NCBI RefSeq assembly: GCF_028618525.1
Contig: NZ_JAQITC010000006.1
Span: 1-64,000 of the forward strand
DNA length: 64,000 bases
Origin: Bartonella sp. AU55XJBT
Lineage (GTDB): Bacteria > Pseudomonadota > Alphaproteobacteria > Rhizobiales > Rhizobiaceae
Reading direction: 5' to 3'
Shown here: positions 1-10,480 of the stretch, piece by piece
Numbering within the stretch: the first letter of the stretch is position 1
Layout of the letters: the number at the start of each line of letters is the position of its first letter
Made by a program: the position numbers and the translations under genes
The notes under the pieces: generated by a model
Told to the model about the DNA's origin: nothing
What the model saw: the letters and a program-made list of their open reading frames with translations, nothing else
The model's database searches: none

Positions 1-2
1 AA

Positions 3-146
3 ACCTATCAAGGCTTAAAGATGATGTCACGTATTGTGAAGTGGTTAGCCTTTATTGTCTTTATGTTTGTAATTGATTTATCCCGTTTCATGGACGCATT
101 AGGGAATAGCTTCTCACATTTAAAAAAGTGGATAACAAAAAGTTAG
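3..146 (+). CDS. C-terminal end of a hypothetical membrane protein (cut by window edge)
   Basis: The frame is open from the window edge to TAG at 144-146 and encodes about 47 residues. There is a hydrophobic stretch (WLAFIVFMFVIDL) followed by a short basic tail, so it is probably the last membrane helix of a larger protein. A start at ATG 21 would instead give a 41-residue single-helix protein. Too little is visible to assign a family. Confidence 0.4.
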   Translation, partial: TYQGLKMMSRIVKWLAFIVFMFVIDLSRFMDALGNSFSHLKKWITKS

Positions 147-259
147 AGCCTACAAAATCTTTCCTTTAAAAGAAAAAAGGTTGATATTAACGGTAGGTTA
201 AATTATGTTTAACTAAGTTAAATAATGTATAACCATTAAAGTTCTAAAGAAGCAATGTG

Positions 260-505
260 ATGAGTGTAAAAAGTGAACTTATAGCAGCTAAAGTAGATAT
301 AAATCTAAAAAATGCGTTTATGGCTATAGCTGAAAGAAAACACCGCCCCGCATCTCAGATTTTACGTGATCTTATTCGTGTTTATGTTGAAAACAACAAG
401 ATCTCTAATAAGGAAACGCTTGAAACTTTTCATAAAACGGACAGAAATGAAGATGTTTTTTATGCTGAAAATATAGCTGATTTAATCCAGCAACTGGATC
501 TCTAA
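260..505 (+). CDS. dinJ: RelB/DinJ-type antitoxin
   Basis: An 81-residue protein with the layout of RelB/DinJ antitoxins: an N-terminal ribbon-helix-helix-like part (VKSELIAAKVDINLKNAF, then RPASQILRDLIRVYVE) and a charged C-terminal tail that would wrap the toxin. The ATG at 260 is preferred over the GTG at 257 because it lies better after the purine-rich AAAGAAG. A YafQ-like reading frame begins 2 bases after its stop, the usual antitoxin-toxin order. In this family the antitoxin neutralises the mRNA-cleaving toxin and represses its own promoter. Since the toxin frame is interrupted, this may be an orphan antitoxin. Family assignment is fairly firm; DinJ rather than another RelB type is inferred from the neighbour. 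Confidence 0.7.
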   Translation: MSVKSELIAAKVDINLKNAFMAIAERKHRPASQILRDLIRVYVENNKISNKETLETFHKTDRNEDVFYAENIADLIQQLDL

Positions 506-507
506 TT

Positions 508-777
508 ATGCGTTCAGTGAGTTATTCAGGAAAGTTTAAAAAGGATATAAAACGGGCAAAAAAGCGTGGAAAAGATATGCAAAAGCTTACAGAAGTTATG
601 CAACTTCTGATTCATAAGAAGTAATTGCCATCTATTTTAAATGATCATGCCTTACAAGGAAATTGGAAGCCCCGTCGAGATCTTCATATAGAACCCGATT
701 GGTTACTAATTTATATAGTTGATGAAGACCGAGTCCATTTTGATAGAACAGGAACACATTCAGATTTATTTAGATAA
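508..777 (+). pseudogene. yafQ: YafQ-like toxin gene broken by an in-frame stop
   Basis: The frame from ATG 508 to TAA 775-777 would encode 89 residues, normal for YafQ/RelE-type mRNA interferases, but codon 39 is TAA (622-624). Family features lie on both sides of it: a basic N-terminus (SGKFKKDIKRAKKRGKD) before, and the hallmark segments HIEPDWLLIY and RTGTHSDLF after. The latter holds the C-terminal catalytic-type His. Because the frame is kept after the stop, a single substitution is enough to explain the lesion. The gene follows its antitoxin directly, so the pair was one operon. A full toxin would need stop read-through; the likelier reading is an inactivated toxin. Confidence 0.75.
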
Positions 778-855
778 GAATTTAATTCTCAATCCCCGAA
801 AAGAACTCTTGATTCGCAATAATTGAAGAACTTTTCAAGAAGATTTGTTAGAATC

Positions 856-873
856 AGAAGAAATATTTCTTCT
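856..873. promoter_or_regulatory. 18-bp perfect palindrome before the XRE regulator
   Basis: AGAAGAAAT followed by its exact reverse complement ATTTCTTCT ends 16 bases before the start codon of the XRE-type gene. A perfect palindrome of this length just upstream of a small HTH regulator is the expected look of an autoregulatory operator. It could also be a short hairpin in the mRNA leader. Function is inferred. Confidence 0.4.
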
Positions 874-889
874 CTAACAGGCTTTTTAT

Positions 890-1258
890 ATGGTTACATC
901 TTTTGGTAAAATTTTACGTAAACTTCGCATTGATCACTCAAAACGCCTCTTAGATATGGCTAAGACATTAGGTATATCTGTAGCGTTTTTATCTTCTGTA
1001 GAAATTGGCAAGAAATCAGTACCGGTTGGTGTGGAAGAGAAGATCATAGAGCTGTACGGTTTAGATCAAGAGAAGGCTTCATTGTTAAGAAAAGAAGCCT
1101 ATGCATGTCGCAAGAGTTTTACAATCAAATCTTCAGATCCATTTCGTTGTGAAATTATTGGCATGTTTGTTAGAAGCTTAGAGAATTTTTCACAACAAGA
1201 CTTAACAAGATTTAAAAAATTGTTAGAGAAATTTGATAAAAAAACAGGGGTCCTATAG
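890..1258 (+). CDS. XRE-family HTH transcriptional regulator
   Basis: A 122-residue protein. Residues about 5-60 form a Cro/CI-type helix-turn-helix domain (FGKILRKLRIDHSKRLLDMA, then LGISVAFLSSVEIGKKSVP). The C-terminal half is basic and probably helical, with no second recognisable domain. Such small regulators act in plasmid, prophage or toxin-antitoxin control, and this one lies just after a broken dinJ/yafQ pair. No strong ribosome-binding site is visible before ATG 890. An 18-bp perfect palindrome just upstream may be its own operator. No target gene other than itself can be named. Confidence 0.7.
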   Translation: MVTSFGKILRKLRIDHSKRLLDMAKTLGISVAFLSSVEIGKKSVPVGVEEKIIELYGLDQEKASLLRKEAYACRKSFTIKSSDPFRCEIIGMFVRSLENFSQQDLTRFKKLLEKFDKKTGVL

Positions 1259-1358
1259 AGGCACGTCACAAAATCCTATTCCCTTAACTTTATTCGGGCT
1301 TCCCTTACCTTTAAAAATACTAGTATAAACAATAAATTATTAGGAATAAAAAAGAGAA

Positions 1359-1434
<76 letters not shown>

Positions 1435-1835
1435 ATGCTTCATAAAAAACATAGAGCGTGTGCGGTTATAACATTAAAATTTTCTCTGTCCAGTCATCAA
1501 AAGAAAAATAATTGATTTTTTAATAAGTTTATCTCCCTATTCTAGAGAGTTATCAATCAATCTGTATCATAAAATAAACTTGATAGGTATGTTGTGATAC
1601 GTTAGTGTATCGTTATCAGAATGCTATCTTATCGTGGTGATGATACGAAAAAAAATAAAAGAATCAATTGAGAGGCATGATTTAGAAAGATTTTTTTACA
1701 AAGTTTCCGTGATTTTTAAGCCTACGAAATAATAGAAAACATTTTTGACTTTTTTCTAAAAAGACTCTTGATTAGTCTTTATAACAATTTGTTTTTCTTT
1801 ATAAAGGAAGCAAAACATCTAAAAGGGGAGAAATA
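1435..1835. other. Intergenic region between tRNA-Phe and serC
   Basis: About 400 bases, AT-rich, without a credible gene. It contains several near-copies of TGATACG/GTATCG around 1598-1648 and a hairpin just before serC, described separately. No other feature is seen. Confidence 0.5.
1760..1780 (+). promoter_or_regulatory. Hairpin in the serC leader
   Basis: AAAGACT and AGTCTTT form a 7-bp stem with a 7-nt loop, about 55 bases before the serC start, followed by T-rich sequence. It could be an attenuator or part of a structured leader. A conserved RNA called the serC motif is described upstream of serC in Alphaproteobacteria, but I cannot confirm that this is it. Confidence 0.3.
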
Positions 1836-2999
1836 ATGATAATGTTACAAAAACCAAGCAGTCGTCCCAAGAATACTAATTTTTCTTCAGGTCCTTGTAG
1901 CAAACGGCCTGGTTGGACTTTTGATGTTCTTAAAAATGCATTAGTTGGGCGTTCGCATAGATCGAGAGAAGCAGAGTTAAAACTTGCTGAAGTTGTTAAT
2001 TTAACCCGTGAGATTCTTGAGGTTCCTTCTGATCATCGTATAGGAATTATGCCAGGTTCAGATACCGGTGCTGTTGAAGCTTCTCTATGGTCTTTATTAG
2101 GTGAGCGTGGCATTGATATGGCGGCATGGGAAAGTTTTGGATTTGGGTGGAATAAAGATGTTGTTGAGCAATTAAAACTTTCTGATGTGCGCCGTTTTGA
2201 AGCCCCATATGGTGAAATACCAGATTTAACCCAACTTAATTTTGATCGTGATGTTGTTTTTACATGGAATGGGACAACTTCTGGTGTGCGTATTCCTAAT
2301 GCGGATTTCATTCCGGATAAGCGGGCAGGATTGACCATTTGTGATGCAACGTCTGCAGCTTTTGCGCAATATCTTGATTTTTCAAAATTAGATGTCGTTA
2401 CTTTTTCGTGGCAAAAAGTTTTGGGAGGTGAAGCAGCACATGGTATGGTGATTTTAAGTCCTCGTGCTGTTGAGAGGCTTGAGAATCATGTTCCAGCTTG
2501 GCCTATGCCTCAACTTTTCTGTATGACAAAAAATGGAAAATTGAACGAAGATATTTTTAAAGGAAAGATAATCAATACGCCTTCTATGCTTTGTGTTGAG
2601 GATTTTCTTGATGGGTTGAAATGGGCAAAGTCTCTAGGAGGTGCAGCGGCACTAAGAGCACGGGTTGAGAAAAATTTTTCTGTATTTGATGCTTTTGTTC
2701 GTAAAACACCATGGTTAGAATATTTGGCAAAAGATCCTGAAGTGCGTTCTAATACTTCTATTTGTTTAGATATTGTGGATCCAGTAATTACTGCTTTAGA
2801 TACTGAAAAGCGAGTATCTTTTATAAAAGCCGTCGTGAATCGTCTTGATGAGGAAGGTGTTGCTTATGATATCGGTTCGTATCGCGATGCTCCTCCTGGG
2901 CTTCGAATTTGGGCGGGTATAACAATTGAGGCTTCCGATCTTGAAATTTTAACACAATGGCTTGAATGGGCGTTCCAAGTTGAAAAAGCACAGCTTTAA
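1836..2999 (+). CDS. serC: Phosphoserine aminotransferase
   Basis: A 387-residue PLP enzyme converting 3-phosphohydroxypyruvate plus glutamate to phosphoserine (serine synthesis), and also acting on 3-hydroxy-4-phosphohydroxythreonine in PLP synthesis. Visible features: N-terminal FSSGPCSKRPGW, the PGSDTGAVEASLW cofactor region, DATSAA, and the PLP lysine K194 in TFSWQKVLGGEAAHG. The length suits the alphaproteobacterial form. ATG 1836 follows AAAAGGGGAG, a strong ribosome-binding site. In related Rhizobiales serA and purA follow; here only a short serA-like relic remains before purA. Serine may therefore not be made from 3-phosphoglycerate unless serA lies elsewhere. The protein itself looks intact. 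Confidence 0.95.
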   Translation: MIMLQKPSSRPKNTNFSSGPCSKRPGWTFDVLKNALVGRSHRSREAELKLAEVVNLTREILEVPSDHRIGIMPGSDTGAVEASLWSLLGERGIDMAAWESFGFGWNKDVVEQLKLSDVRRFEAPYGEIPDLTQLNFDRDVVFTWNGTTSGVRIPNADFIPDKRAGLTICDATSAAFAQYLDFSKLDVVTFSWQKVLGGEAAHGMVILSPRAVERLENHVPAWPMPQLFCMTKNGKLNEDIFKGKIINTPSMLCVEDFLDGLKWAKSLGGAAALRARVEKNFSVFDAFVRKTPWLEYLAKDPEVRSNTSICLDIVDPVITALDTEKRVSFIKAVVNRLDEEGVAYDIGSYRDAPPGLRIWAGITIEASDLEILTQWLEWAFQVEKAQL

Positions 3000-3056
3000 A
3001 TAATGACCGGTGATTTTCACGATGCGTTTTTAAACAGAAAAAGGATATGAGAGATT

Positions 3057-3119
3057 ATGATGATCTTTCGTATTCTTGTATCAGATAAACAACTTCTAAA
3101 TAATTTACATGAACTGTAA
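3057..3119 (+). pseudogene. serA: Short relic resembling the start of serA (phosphoglycerate dehydrogenase)
   Basis: After AAGGATATGAGAG, a ribosome-binding-like stretch, an ATG opens a 20-codon frame reading MMIFRILVSDKQLLNNLHEL before TAA at 3117. The start matches the typical beginning of alphaproteobacterial SerA, where a short lead-in is followed by RVLVSDKLS. It sits exactly where serA lies between serC and purA in related genomes (from general knowledge of Rhizobiales). The remaining ~1.5 kb of a serA gene is absent. A chance match is possible because only about 12 residues carry the signal. Confidence 0.5.
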
Positions 3120-4676
<1,557 letters not shown>

Positions 4677-4914
4677 TTATTGTTTTTAGGCTTCCATATA
4701 GATTCTTTGTTTATTTTTGTGGCTTTTAACAAAGAGCGTTTTTTAAGAGCGCGTGAGGGAAAGGTGTAAAATAACGTTGTTTATTTTTCATATTCATTTT
4801 ACACTATTACGATAGTTGCACCAATATAAATGACAATTAATTTATGAGGCTAAAAGGTGTTTTGGCTTTAGGGCTGGGGTTTCTTTTCTCAGTTTAAGAG
4901 AGATTATAGAGGAA

Positions 4915-6336
4915 ATGGTAGATTTCATTGGAATCTTAAAAAAGGCAATTAATGCGCAAAATAATGTTACACCACAAGTGCGTCAGCGGATTTATAAACG
5001 GGCTACCGAAACATTAGAACATCAATTTTTAACAGCGAAAATACCGCAAGCAATAGCAAATGAACAAAGAAAGATTCTTCAAGGTGCTATTACAACTGTT
5101 GAAGAAGAATATTTAGCAGTCGAAAAGAAGTTGCTCTCTTCAGTTATGGGGTGGAATCCCACAAATGTAAATGAAGATAAAAAATATACAAAAGGAGCTA
5201 TATTACCAAAGAATAATGAATTTTCAGTGGTAAACATAAAAAGCAAGCAGAATCTTGTTAAAACCTTAAAGGATAATAAGGAACTTGATGGGCTTTGTGT
5301 ATCAGATATGCCAGAGGCAGAGCCTGTTAATATGGAGGCTTATTTGCCTTCTGAGCATGTTAATCGCTGTGCGTTAAAGGTATCTCCTTCACAAGAAGAT
5401 AATCCGCATATTGTTTCGCATATTTTTTCTCAAGCTTTACGTCGTGCTAATAAATCATTGGTGCAAAGGCGTATTGTGATAAGTGCTATTTCTGTTGTGA
5501 GTTTTGTTGTTTTAACTGTTGGTATTTTTTTTATTGGGGGGCGTGTATTTGTATCAAATGATCATCAGTTGTTAGGAGAAACTCTTCAAGCTTCTCAGGG
5601 GGTACCAAAGGTACTTTCGGTTAAGAGAAAGTTAACACAACGCTTATTAGAGGATGGGAGTGAAGTTGATGTTGGTTTAAAACAAGCAGCAGATTCTTCC
5701 GATGAAGAAGGAATCTCAAAAGTTGTTGCCAGCAATTTGCAATCGCTTGAAAAATCAGGCGCAGCTGTTTTTTATCAAGCACGTACAAATTATGATGCAG
5801 AAAAGGTAGCAACGGGAAGCGCACGCTGGACGCTTATAAGGGAATCTCATGTAAAGGGGGCTCCAGAAGAAATGGCTATACAAGGTGATATAACAATTCC
5901 CGATGAAGGGTTATCATTACGGTTAATTTTACGTCGTAATACCGATCGGTCATTTCCTGCTGCATATATGATGGACCTTATTTTTATTCTTTCTGATAAA
6001 TTTTCAGGTAAAGCTATAAGCAATGTTCAAGCATTAACCTTTAAAGCAAGTGAACAATCCATCGGGCAGGCTTTAACAAGAACTATATCTGCAAAGATTA
6101 ACGATGATTTTTTTCTTGTTGCATTGAGTGGTAATCATCCGTTTCTAGACCGAAATTTACAATTGATGCGAGAATTAAATTGGATGCGTTTGGTATTAAC
6201 GGATAAAAACGGACGTATAAATGAATTAACCTTTGCAAAAGGACCAACAGGTGAGTCTATTTTTAATGAAGTTATTGGAAAATGGCTTGCACAACAAGAT
6301 AAGTTAACAGTTCTTGGTCAAAAAAATAGAACATAG
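4915..6336 (+). CDS. Conserved hypothetical single-pass membrane protein
   Basis: A 473-residue protein of unknown function. Residues about 1-80 are helical and charged (LKKAINAQNNVTPQVRQRIY). A single strong membrane helix lies at about 185-210 (IVISAISVVSFVVLTVGIFF), and the rest (about 240-470) is a soluble, probably periplasmic domain. The order purA, large membrane protein, rpoH is seen in related Rhizobiales, so this is a long-standing neighbour rather than an acquired gene. It converges on rpoH. AGAGGA stands just before ATG 4915. No catalytic motif is recognised; a role at the envelope is only a guess. Confidence 0.75.
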   Translation: MVDFIGILKKAINAQNNVTPQVRQRIYKRATETLEHQFLTAKIPQAIANEQRKILQGAITTVEEEYLAVEKKLLSSVMGWNPTNVNEDKKYTKGAILPKNNEFSVVNIKSKQNLVKTLKDNKELDGLCVSDMPEAEPVNMEAYLPSEHVNRCALKVSPSQEDNPHIVSHIFSQALRRANKSLVQRRIVISAISVVSFVVLTVGIFFIGGRVFVSNDHQLLGETLQASQGVPKVLSVKRKLTQRLLEDGSEVDVGLKQAADSSDEEGISKVVASNLQSLEKSGAAVFYQARTNYDAEKVATGSARWTLIRESHVKGAPEEMAIQGDITIPDEGLSLRLILRRNTDRSFPAAYMMDLIFILSDKFSGKAISNVQALTFKASEQSIGQALTRTISAKINDDFFLVALSGNHPFLDRNLQLMRELNWMRLVLTDKNGRINELTFAKGPTGESIFNEVIGKWLAQQDKLTVLGQKNRT

Positions 6337-6525
6337 CTGCAAATAAGATAAAAGATTATTTCTCACCATCTGTATTTATCCGTTATAGTTAAACGTACTC
6401 AATAAAGCTCACACATCAATAACTCATTTGAGAGGTCCATTTACAAGTATAAAACCAATTGATGCTTTTCTCATTTCCAATTTAAGAATGTGCAAGCAAT
6501 TGGCTTTATACCTAATTCTAGAGTT

Positions 6526-7410
6526 TTATACTTGGTTTTGAGATAAAGCAGAATCTCTGATAGAATTCTGCACTTTTTCAAATGCACGCATTTCAATCTG
6601 TCTTACTCGCTCTCGACTAATGTTAAATTCACCAGAAAGCTCTTCTAGAGTTAATGGTACATCATTTAAACGACGTGCTTTGAATATACGCTTTTCGCGG
6701 TCATTGAGATTGTCCATAGCATTGACAAGCATGGAACGACGATTTTCCAATTCACTTTTTTCAATTAAAATTTGTTCTTGATTGTTAGATTCATCCACCA
6801 ACCAATCTTGCAACTCGCTGTTTTCTCCTTCTTTTGTACGAAGGGGTGCGTTGAGTGAAGTATCACCACCAAGTCGACGATTCATCGATACAACTTCATC
6901 TTCTGTGACATTCAACTGGGTTGCAATTTCTTTTATTTGTTCTCCATTGAGATCGCCACTATCAAGTGCTTGAAGTTTATTTTTCAACTTACGAAGGTTG
7001 AAAAACAAGCGCTTTTGATTGGCTGTTGTACCCATTTTCACCAAACTCCAAGACCGCAATACATATTCTTGGATTGATGCTTTAATCCACCATATTGCAT
7101 AGGTCGCAAGACGAAAACCACGCTCTGGTTCAAAGCGCTTAACAGCTTGCATGAGTCCAATATTACCTTCTGAAATGACTTCCCCAATGGGGAGACCATA
7201 ACCACGGTATCCCATCGCAATTTTAGCGACGAGACGCAAATGACTGGTGACCAGCCTATGTGCAGCTTTTAAATCATTATGCTCACGGTAACGCTGAGCG
7301 AGCATATACTCTTCTTTTGGCTCAAGCATTGGAAAACGACGCACTTCTTCCAAGTAACGGTTTAATCCACCATCACCTGTTATGACTGATAACAAATTCA
7401 TATGGGCCAT
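6526..7410 (-). CDS. rpoH: RNA polymerase sigma-32 factor (heat shock)
   Basis: A 294-residue sigma-70-family factor. Region 2 is visible (MGYRGYGLPIGEVISEGNIG, ending FRLATYAIWWIKASIQEYVL), followed by the sigma-32-specific RpoH box (QKRLFFNLRKLK) and region 4.2 with its HTH (LTLEELSGEFNISRERVRQI). It directs polymerase to heat-shock promoters. The gene is transcribed away from rluD with about 150 bases between them, as in related Rhizobiales. The start is supported by AAAGGAGGG just upstream on the minus strand. Alphaproteobacteria often carry more than one RpoH; which paralogue this is cannot be judged here. Confidence 0.95.
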   Translation of the reverse strand: MAHMNLLSVITGDGGLNRYLEEVRRFPMLEPKEEYMLAQRYREHNDLKAAHRLVTSHLRLVAKIAMGYRGYGLPIGEVISEGNIGLMQAVKRFEPERGFRLATYAIWWIKASIQEYVLRSWSLVKMGTTANQKRLFFNLRKLKNKLQALDSGDLNGEQIKEIATQLNVTEDEVVSMNRRLGGDTSLNAPLRTKEGENSELQDWLVDESNNQEQILIEKSELENRRSMLVNAMDNLNDREKRIFKARRLNDVPLTLEELSGEFNISRERVRQIEMRAFEKVQNSIRDSALSQNQV

Positions 7411-7559
7411 ATAGCACCCTCCTTTTGTCTGAATTCCCTAAATAAGGCAAATTCTATGTTTAAGATAGCCAACTATCCTTGTAACTTCACTTTAGCATAT
7501 TTTTCAATTTTGTTCAAAAAAAGATATTTTATTGTGAAATCTTGAGATGGAAAAAAGTT

Positions 7560-8564
7560 TCAATTCATTTTTTTAAAATGCTTAATAAGTTTAGCCATAT
7601 CTTGAGGCAGCGGTGCGGAAAACGACATAATTTTACCGGAAGAAGGATGTTCAAAAGTAAGACTTGCGGCATGGAGTGCTTGTCGATTGAATTGATCGAT
7701 TGCATTTTTAAGAGTGGGATTAAGAGTGTTTGATTTTGTTTTAAAAGCATTTCCATAAACCGTATCACCGACGAGAGGATGTCCGATATGCGCCATATGA
7801 ACACGGATTTGATGGGTACGTCCGGTTTCCAGACGACATTCCAGAAGACTAGCAAAAGACGTCGACTCTGCATGAGTACCATATTTTTCAAGCAGTGAAA
7901 AATGTGTAACAGCATGACGAGCATAAGGATTTTGGTTCTGGACGACAGCTTGCTTTGTTCGGTTATGGGGTGAGCGGCCAAGTGATGCATCAATTGTCCA
8001 GACATTGCGGTGAGGTATCCCCCAAATCAAAGCGTGATAGCGTCGATCTAGTGCGCAGGTCCGTCCATGATCAGAAAATTGAGCACTGAGACCTTTATGA
8101 GCCAGATCATTTTTTGCAACAACCATAACACCGCTTGTATTTTTATCAAGGCGATGGACAATGCCAGGACGCTTAACACCACCGATACCAGATAAACTAT
8201 TTCCGCAGTGGTAAATAAGGGCATTAACCAACGTACCAGTCCAATTACCACTGCCAGGATGAACAACAAGACCGGCTGGTTTATTAATAACAATGACATG
8301 ATCATCTTCAAAGAGAATGTCCAATGCAATGGCTTCAGCGCTAGGTTCTGCGTCACGAAGGTCAGGCATTGCCAATTCAATTATTTGGTTAGGTTTTAAT
8401 TTTGTTTTTGGTTCCTTTATTAATTGACCATCAATCTTAAGGCAACCTTCACGGATGAGGGTTTGCAAACGCGAACGTGAGAGCACAGTATGGTATTGTT
8501 TTGCAAGCCACTGATCAAGACGTTGTCCAAGAGCACCATCATCCGTTATTTTCTGTATGACCAT
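7560..8564 (-). CDS. rluD: 23S rRNA pseudouridine synthase, RluA/RluD family
   Basis: A 334-residue enzyme with an N-terminal S4 RNA-binding domain (residues about 15-75) and a catalytic RluA-type domain. The signature GIVHRLDKNTSGVMVVAKND contains the catalytic Asp. Other family segments are INKPAGLVVHPGSGN and LETGRTHQIRVHMAHIGHP. RluD modifies helix 69 of 23S rRNA and the length fits. It lies head-to-tail behind rpoH on the same strand, a common Rhizobiales pairing. RluC is the main alternative; the neighbourhood and length favour RluD. Confidence 0.88.
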   Translation of the reverse strand: MVIQKITDDGALGQRLDQWLAKQYHTVLSRSRLQTLIREGCLKIDGQLIKEPKTKLKPNQIIELAMPDLRDAEPSAEAIALDILFEDDHVIVINKPAGLVVHPGSGNWTGTLVNALIYHCGNSLSGIGGVKRPGIVHRLDKNTSGVMVVAKNDLAHKGLSAQFSDHGRTCALDRRYHALIWGIPHRNVWTIDASLGRSPHNRTKQAVVQNQNPYARHAVTHFSLLEKYGTHAESTSFASLLECRLETGRTHQIRVHMAHIGHPLVGDTVYGNAFKTKSNTLNPTLKNAIDQFNRQALHAASLTFEHPSSGKIMSFSAPLPQDMAKLIKHFKKMN

Positions 8565-8593
8565 ACGATTCCTATTAAGTTTTTAATAAGATT

Positions 8594-10024
8594 TTACCAG
8601 TATGAAATTGCTTTACTATCGAGAAATTCTTTAATTCCCCAATGTCCCCCTTCACGGGCGCGCCCAGAGAATTTCACACCTCCAAAGTAGCTTCCATCAG
8701 GTAATCCATGTCCGTTAACTTCTACCATACCAGAGCGTACTTGTGCCGCAATACGACGACATTTGTTACGATCTTGCGATTGAATATAGTTTGTAAGACC
8801 ATACTCAGTGTCATTTGCTAAAGCGATGGCTTCTTCTTCTGTCCTAAAGGCAAGAATCGAGAGAACTGGACCAAAGATTTCTTCTTTGAAAATACGCATA
8901 TGAGGTTTTACATCAGCAAAGACTGTTGGACGGACATAATAACCGCGTTCCATCCCTATAGGTAAACCGGTTCCCCCTGCAACAAGAGTCGCCCCTTCAT
9001 CAATGCCCGATTGGATAAGATCTTGAATTTTGTCATATTGTTTTTTTGAAACGACGGGTCCAATATGATTACCTTCTTGGCAGCTTGGTCCTACTTTTGT
9101 CGTTTCTGCAATATCTTTGGCTATTTTTATGGCTTTGTCATAGATGTTCTGTTCTACAAGCATGCGAGTCGGTGCATTACAACTTTGTCCACTATTATAA
9201 AAGCAATGTCGTACACCACGCTGAATAGCATCTGAGTCGGCATCAGCAAAGATAATATTTGCGCCTTTTCCTCCAAGTTCCAGACAGACTCTTTTTAAAG
9301 TAGCGCTGGCATTTTTAGAAATATCTTTTCCTGCTCTGGTTGAACCAGTAAAGCTGATCATTTCTAGATCAGGATGAGCTGAAAGGTAAGAGCCGACAGT
9401 TGCACCATCACCATTGATTAAATTAAAAACACCGGACGGAAGTGCTGCTTCATCTAAAAATTCAGCAAAAAGCATAGCAGAAAGAGGCGCAATTTCAGAG
9501 GGTTTTAGCACCATGGTACAGCCAGCCAAGAGAGCGGGGATAACTTTAAGAGTCACTTGATTCATGGGCCAATTCCATGGCGTAATTAATCCTACGACGC
9601 CGATAGGGTCGTAGTGAAGGATTGCTTGCTCATTTCCCTTTATTAAAGTTTTTTGGAATGAAAACTCTTTATAAGCTTCGATAAAATCGCGAATGTGAGA
9701 ACTGCCGGTTGCGGTTTGCGCATTAAGCGCCATATCAATTGGTGCTCCCATTTCCATTGAAATAGTTTTCGCCATGTCTTTGGAACGTTTTTCGTAGATC
9801 TCTAAAATTTTTTCAACGAATTTAAGACGCTCGTGAGGTAGAGTTGTTTTCCATTTTGGAAACGCTTCTTTCGCTGCATTAATTGCTTTATCAGCATCTT
9901 TTGTGCTTCCAAGGCTAATAACAGCACAAGCTTCTTCTGTTGATGGATTAATGACGTCAAAATCGTGAGGCGTACTTGGATCATCCCATAGACCATTGAT
10001 ATAAAATTTCCGCTTATTAAACAT
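8594..10024 (-). CDS. Aldehyde dehydrogenase family protein
   Basis: A 476-residue NAD(P)-dependent aldehyde dehydrogenase. Recognised parts: N-terminal FYINGLWDDPS, the substrate/cofactor loop TPWNWPMNQ, the nucleotide-fold turn SFTGSTRAGKDI, the general-base Glu in LELGGKGAN, the catalytic Cys in FYNSGQSCNAPTRM, and EEIFGPVLSI. The C-terminus is complete. It is preceded by AAAAAAGGGAG on the minus strand. Substrate cannot be read from the sequence. It lies 30 bases behind rluD but is probably its own unit. No damage is seen. Confidence 0.9.
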   Translation of the reverse strand: MFNKRKFYINGLWDDPSTPHDFDVINPSTEEACAVISLGSTKDADKAINAAKEAFPKWKTTLPHERLKFVEKILEIYEKRSKDMAKTISMEMGAPIDMALNAQTATGSSHIRDFIEAYKEFSFQKTLIKGNEQAILHYDPIGVVGLITPWNWPMNQVTLKVIPALLAGCTMVLKPSEIAPLSAMLFAEFLDEAALPSGVFNLINGDGATVGSYLSAHPDLEMISFTGSTRAGKDISKNASATLKRVCLELGGKGANIIFADADSDAIQRGVRHCFYNSGQSCNAPTRMLVEQNIYDKAIKIAKDIAETTKVGPSCQEGNHIGPVVSKKQYDKIQDLIQSGIDEGATLVAGGTGLPIGMERGYYVRPTVFADVKPHMRIFKEEIFGPVLSILAFRTEEEAIALANDTEYGLTNYIQSQDRNKCRRIAAQVRSGMVEVNGHGLPDGSYFGGVKFSGRAREGGHWGIKEFLDSKAISYW

Positions 10025-10480
10025 AATTCACTCCCTTTTTTCTATTTTGTGTTTATGTAATTATGATTATCCTAGTCTAAGCCTTTTTAAACGAGGATAA
10101 CAAGGATAATCTTATGAAAACGCGAGAAATTGATTGTATTATGATCATCAAATATGGAGCGTTAAATAGAGCAATGCTTCTATAACTGTTTGATTATTGG
10201 GGCTCATCGTTTTTATAAAATGGGAGGGGAAGAGGGATATAGACAATTTTCTTGACGCTTTTTATCATGAAGTTTTCTTTAAAATAAATGGAATACGCAT
10301 GATAAGACACTATAAACCTTAGCAATTTCTGTCATAAACTTTAAAAGAAAATATTATGCATTTTGAATTATTTTTTTCATTAAAAAATAACCATCAGCAA
10401 AAGGTTATTAACCTTCATATGATAGCTTCTATAAATTCTTTTTGAAAAGATCATTTTTCTCATTGCTATAAATTTGTTGG
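10025..10480. other. Divergent intergenic region (aldehyde dehydrogenase / ftsK)
   Basis: About 455 bases holding both divergent promoters. No reading frame longer than chance is seen. Sequence just before ftsK is strongly AT-rich. Confidence 0.4.

Noticed and set aside
2033..2338. 101-codon minus-strand ORF inside serC
   Set aside because: It is the complement of a strongly conserved enzyme gene and has no ribosome-binding site or family features.
7565..8380. Long minus-strand frames overlapping rluD (7565-8005 and 8048-8380)
   Set aside because: They are shifted frames of rluD; the rluD frame carries all family motifs without interruption.
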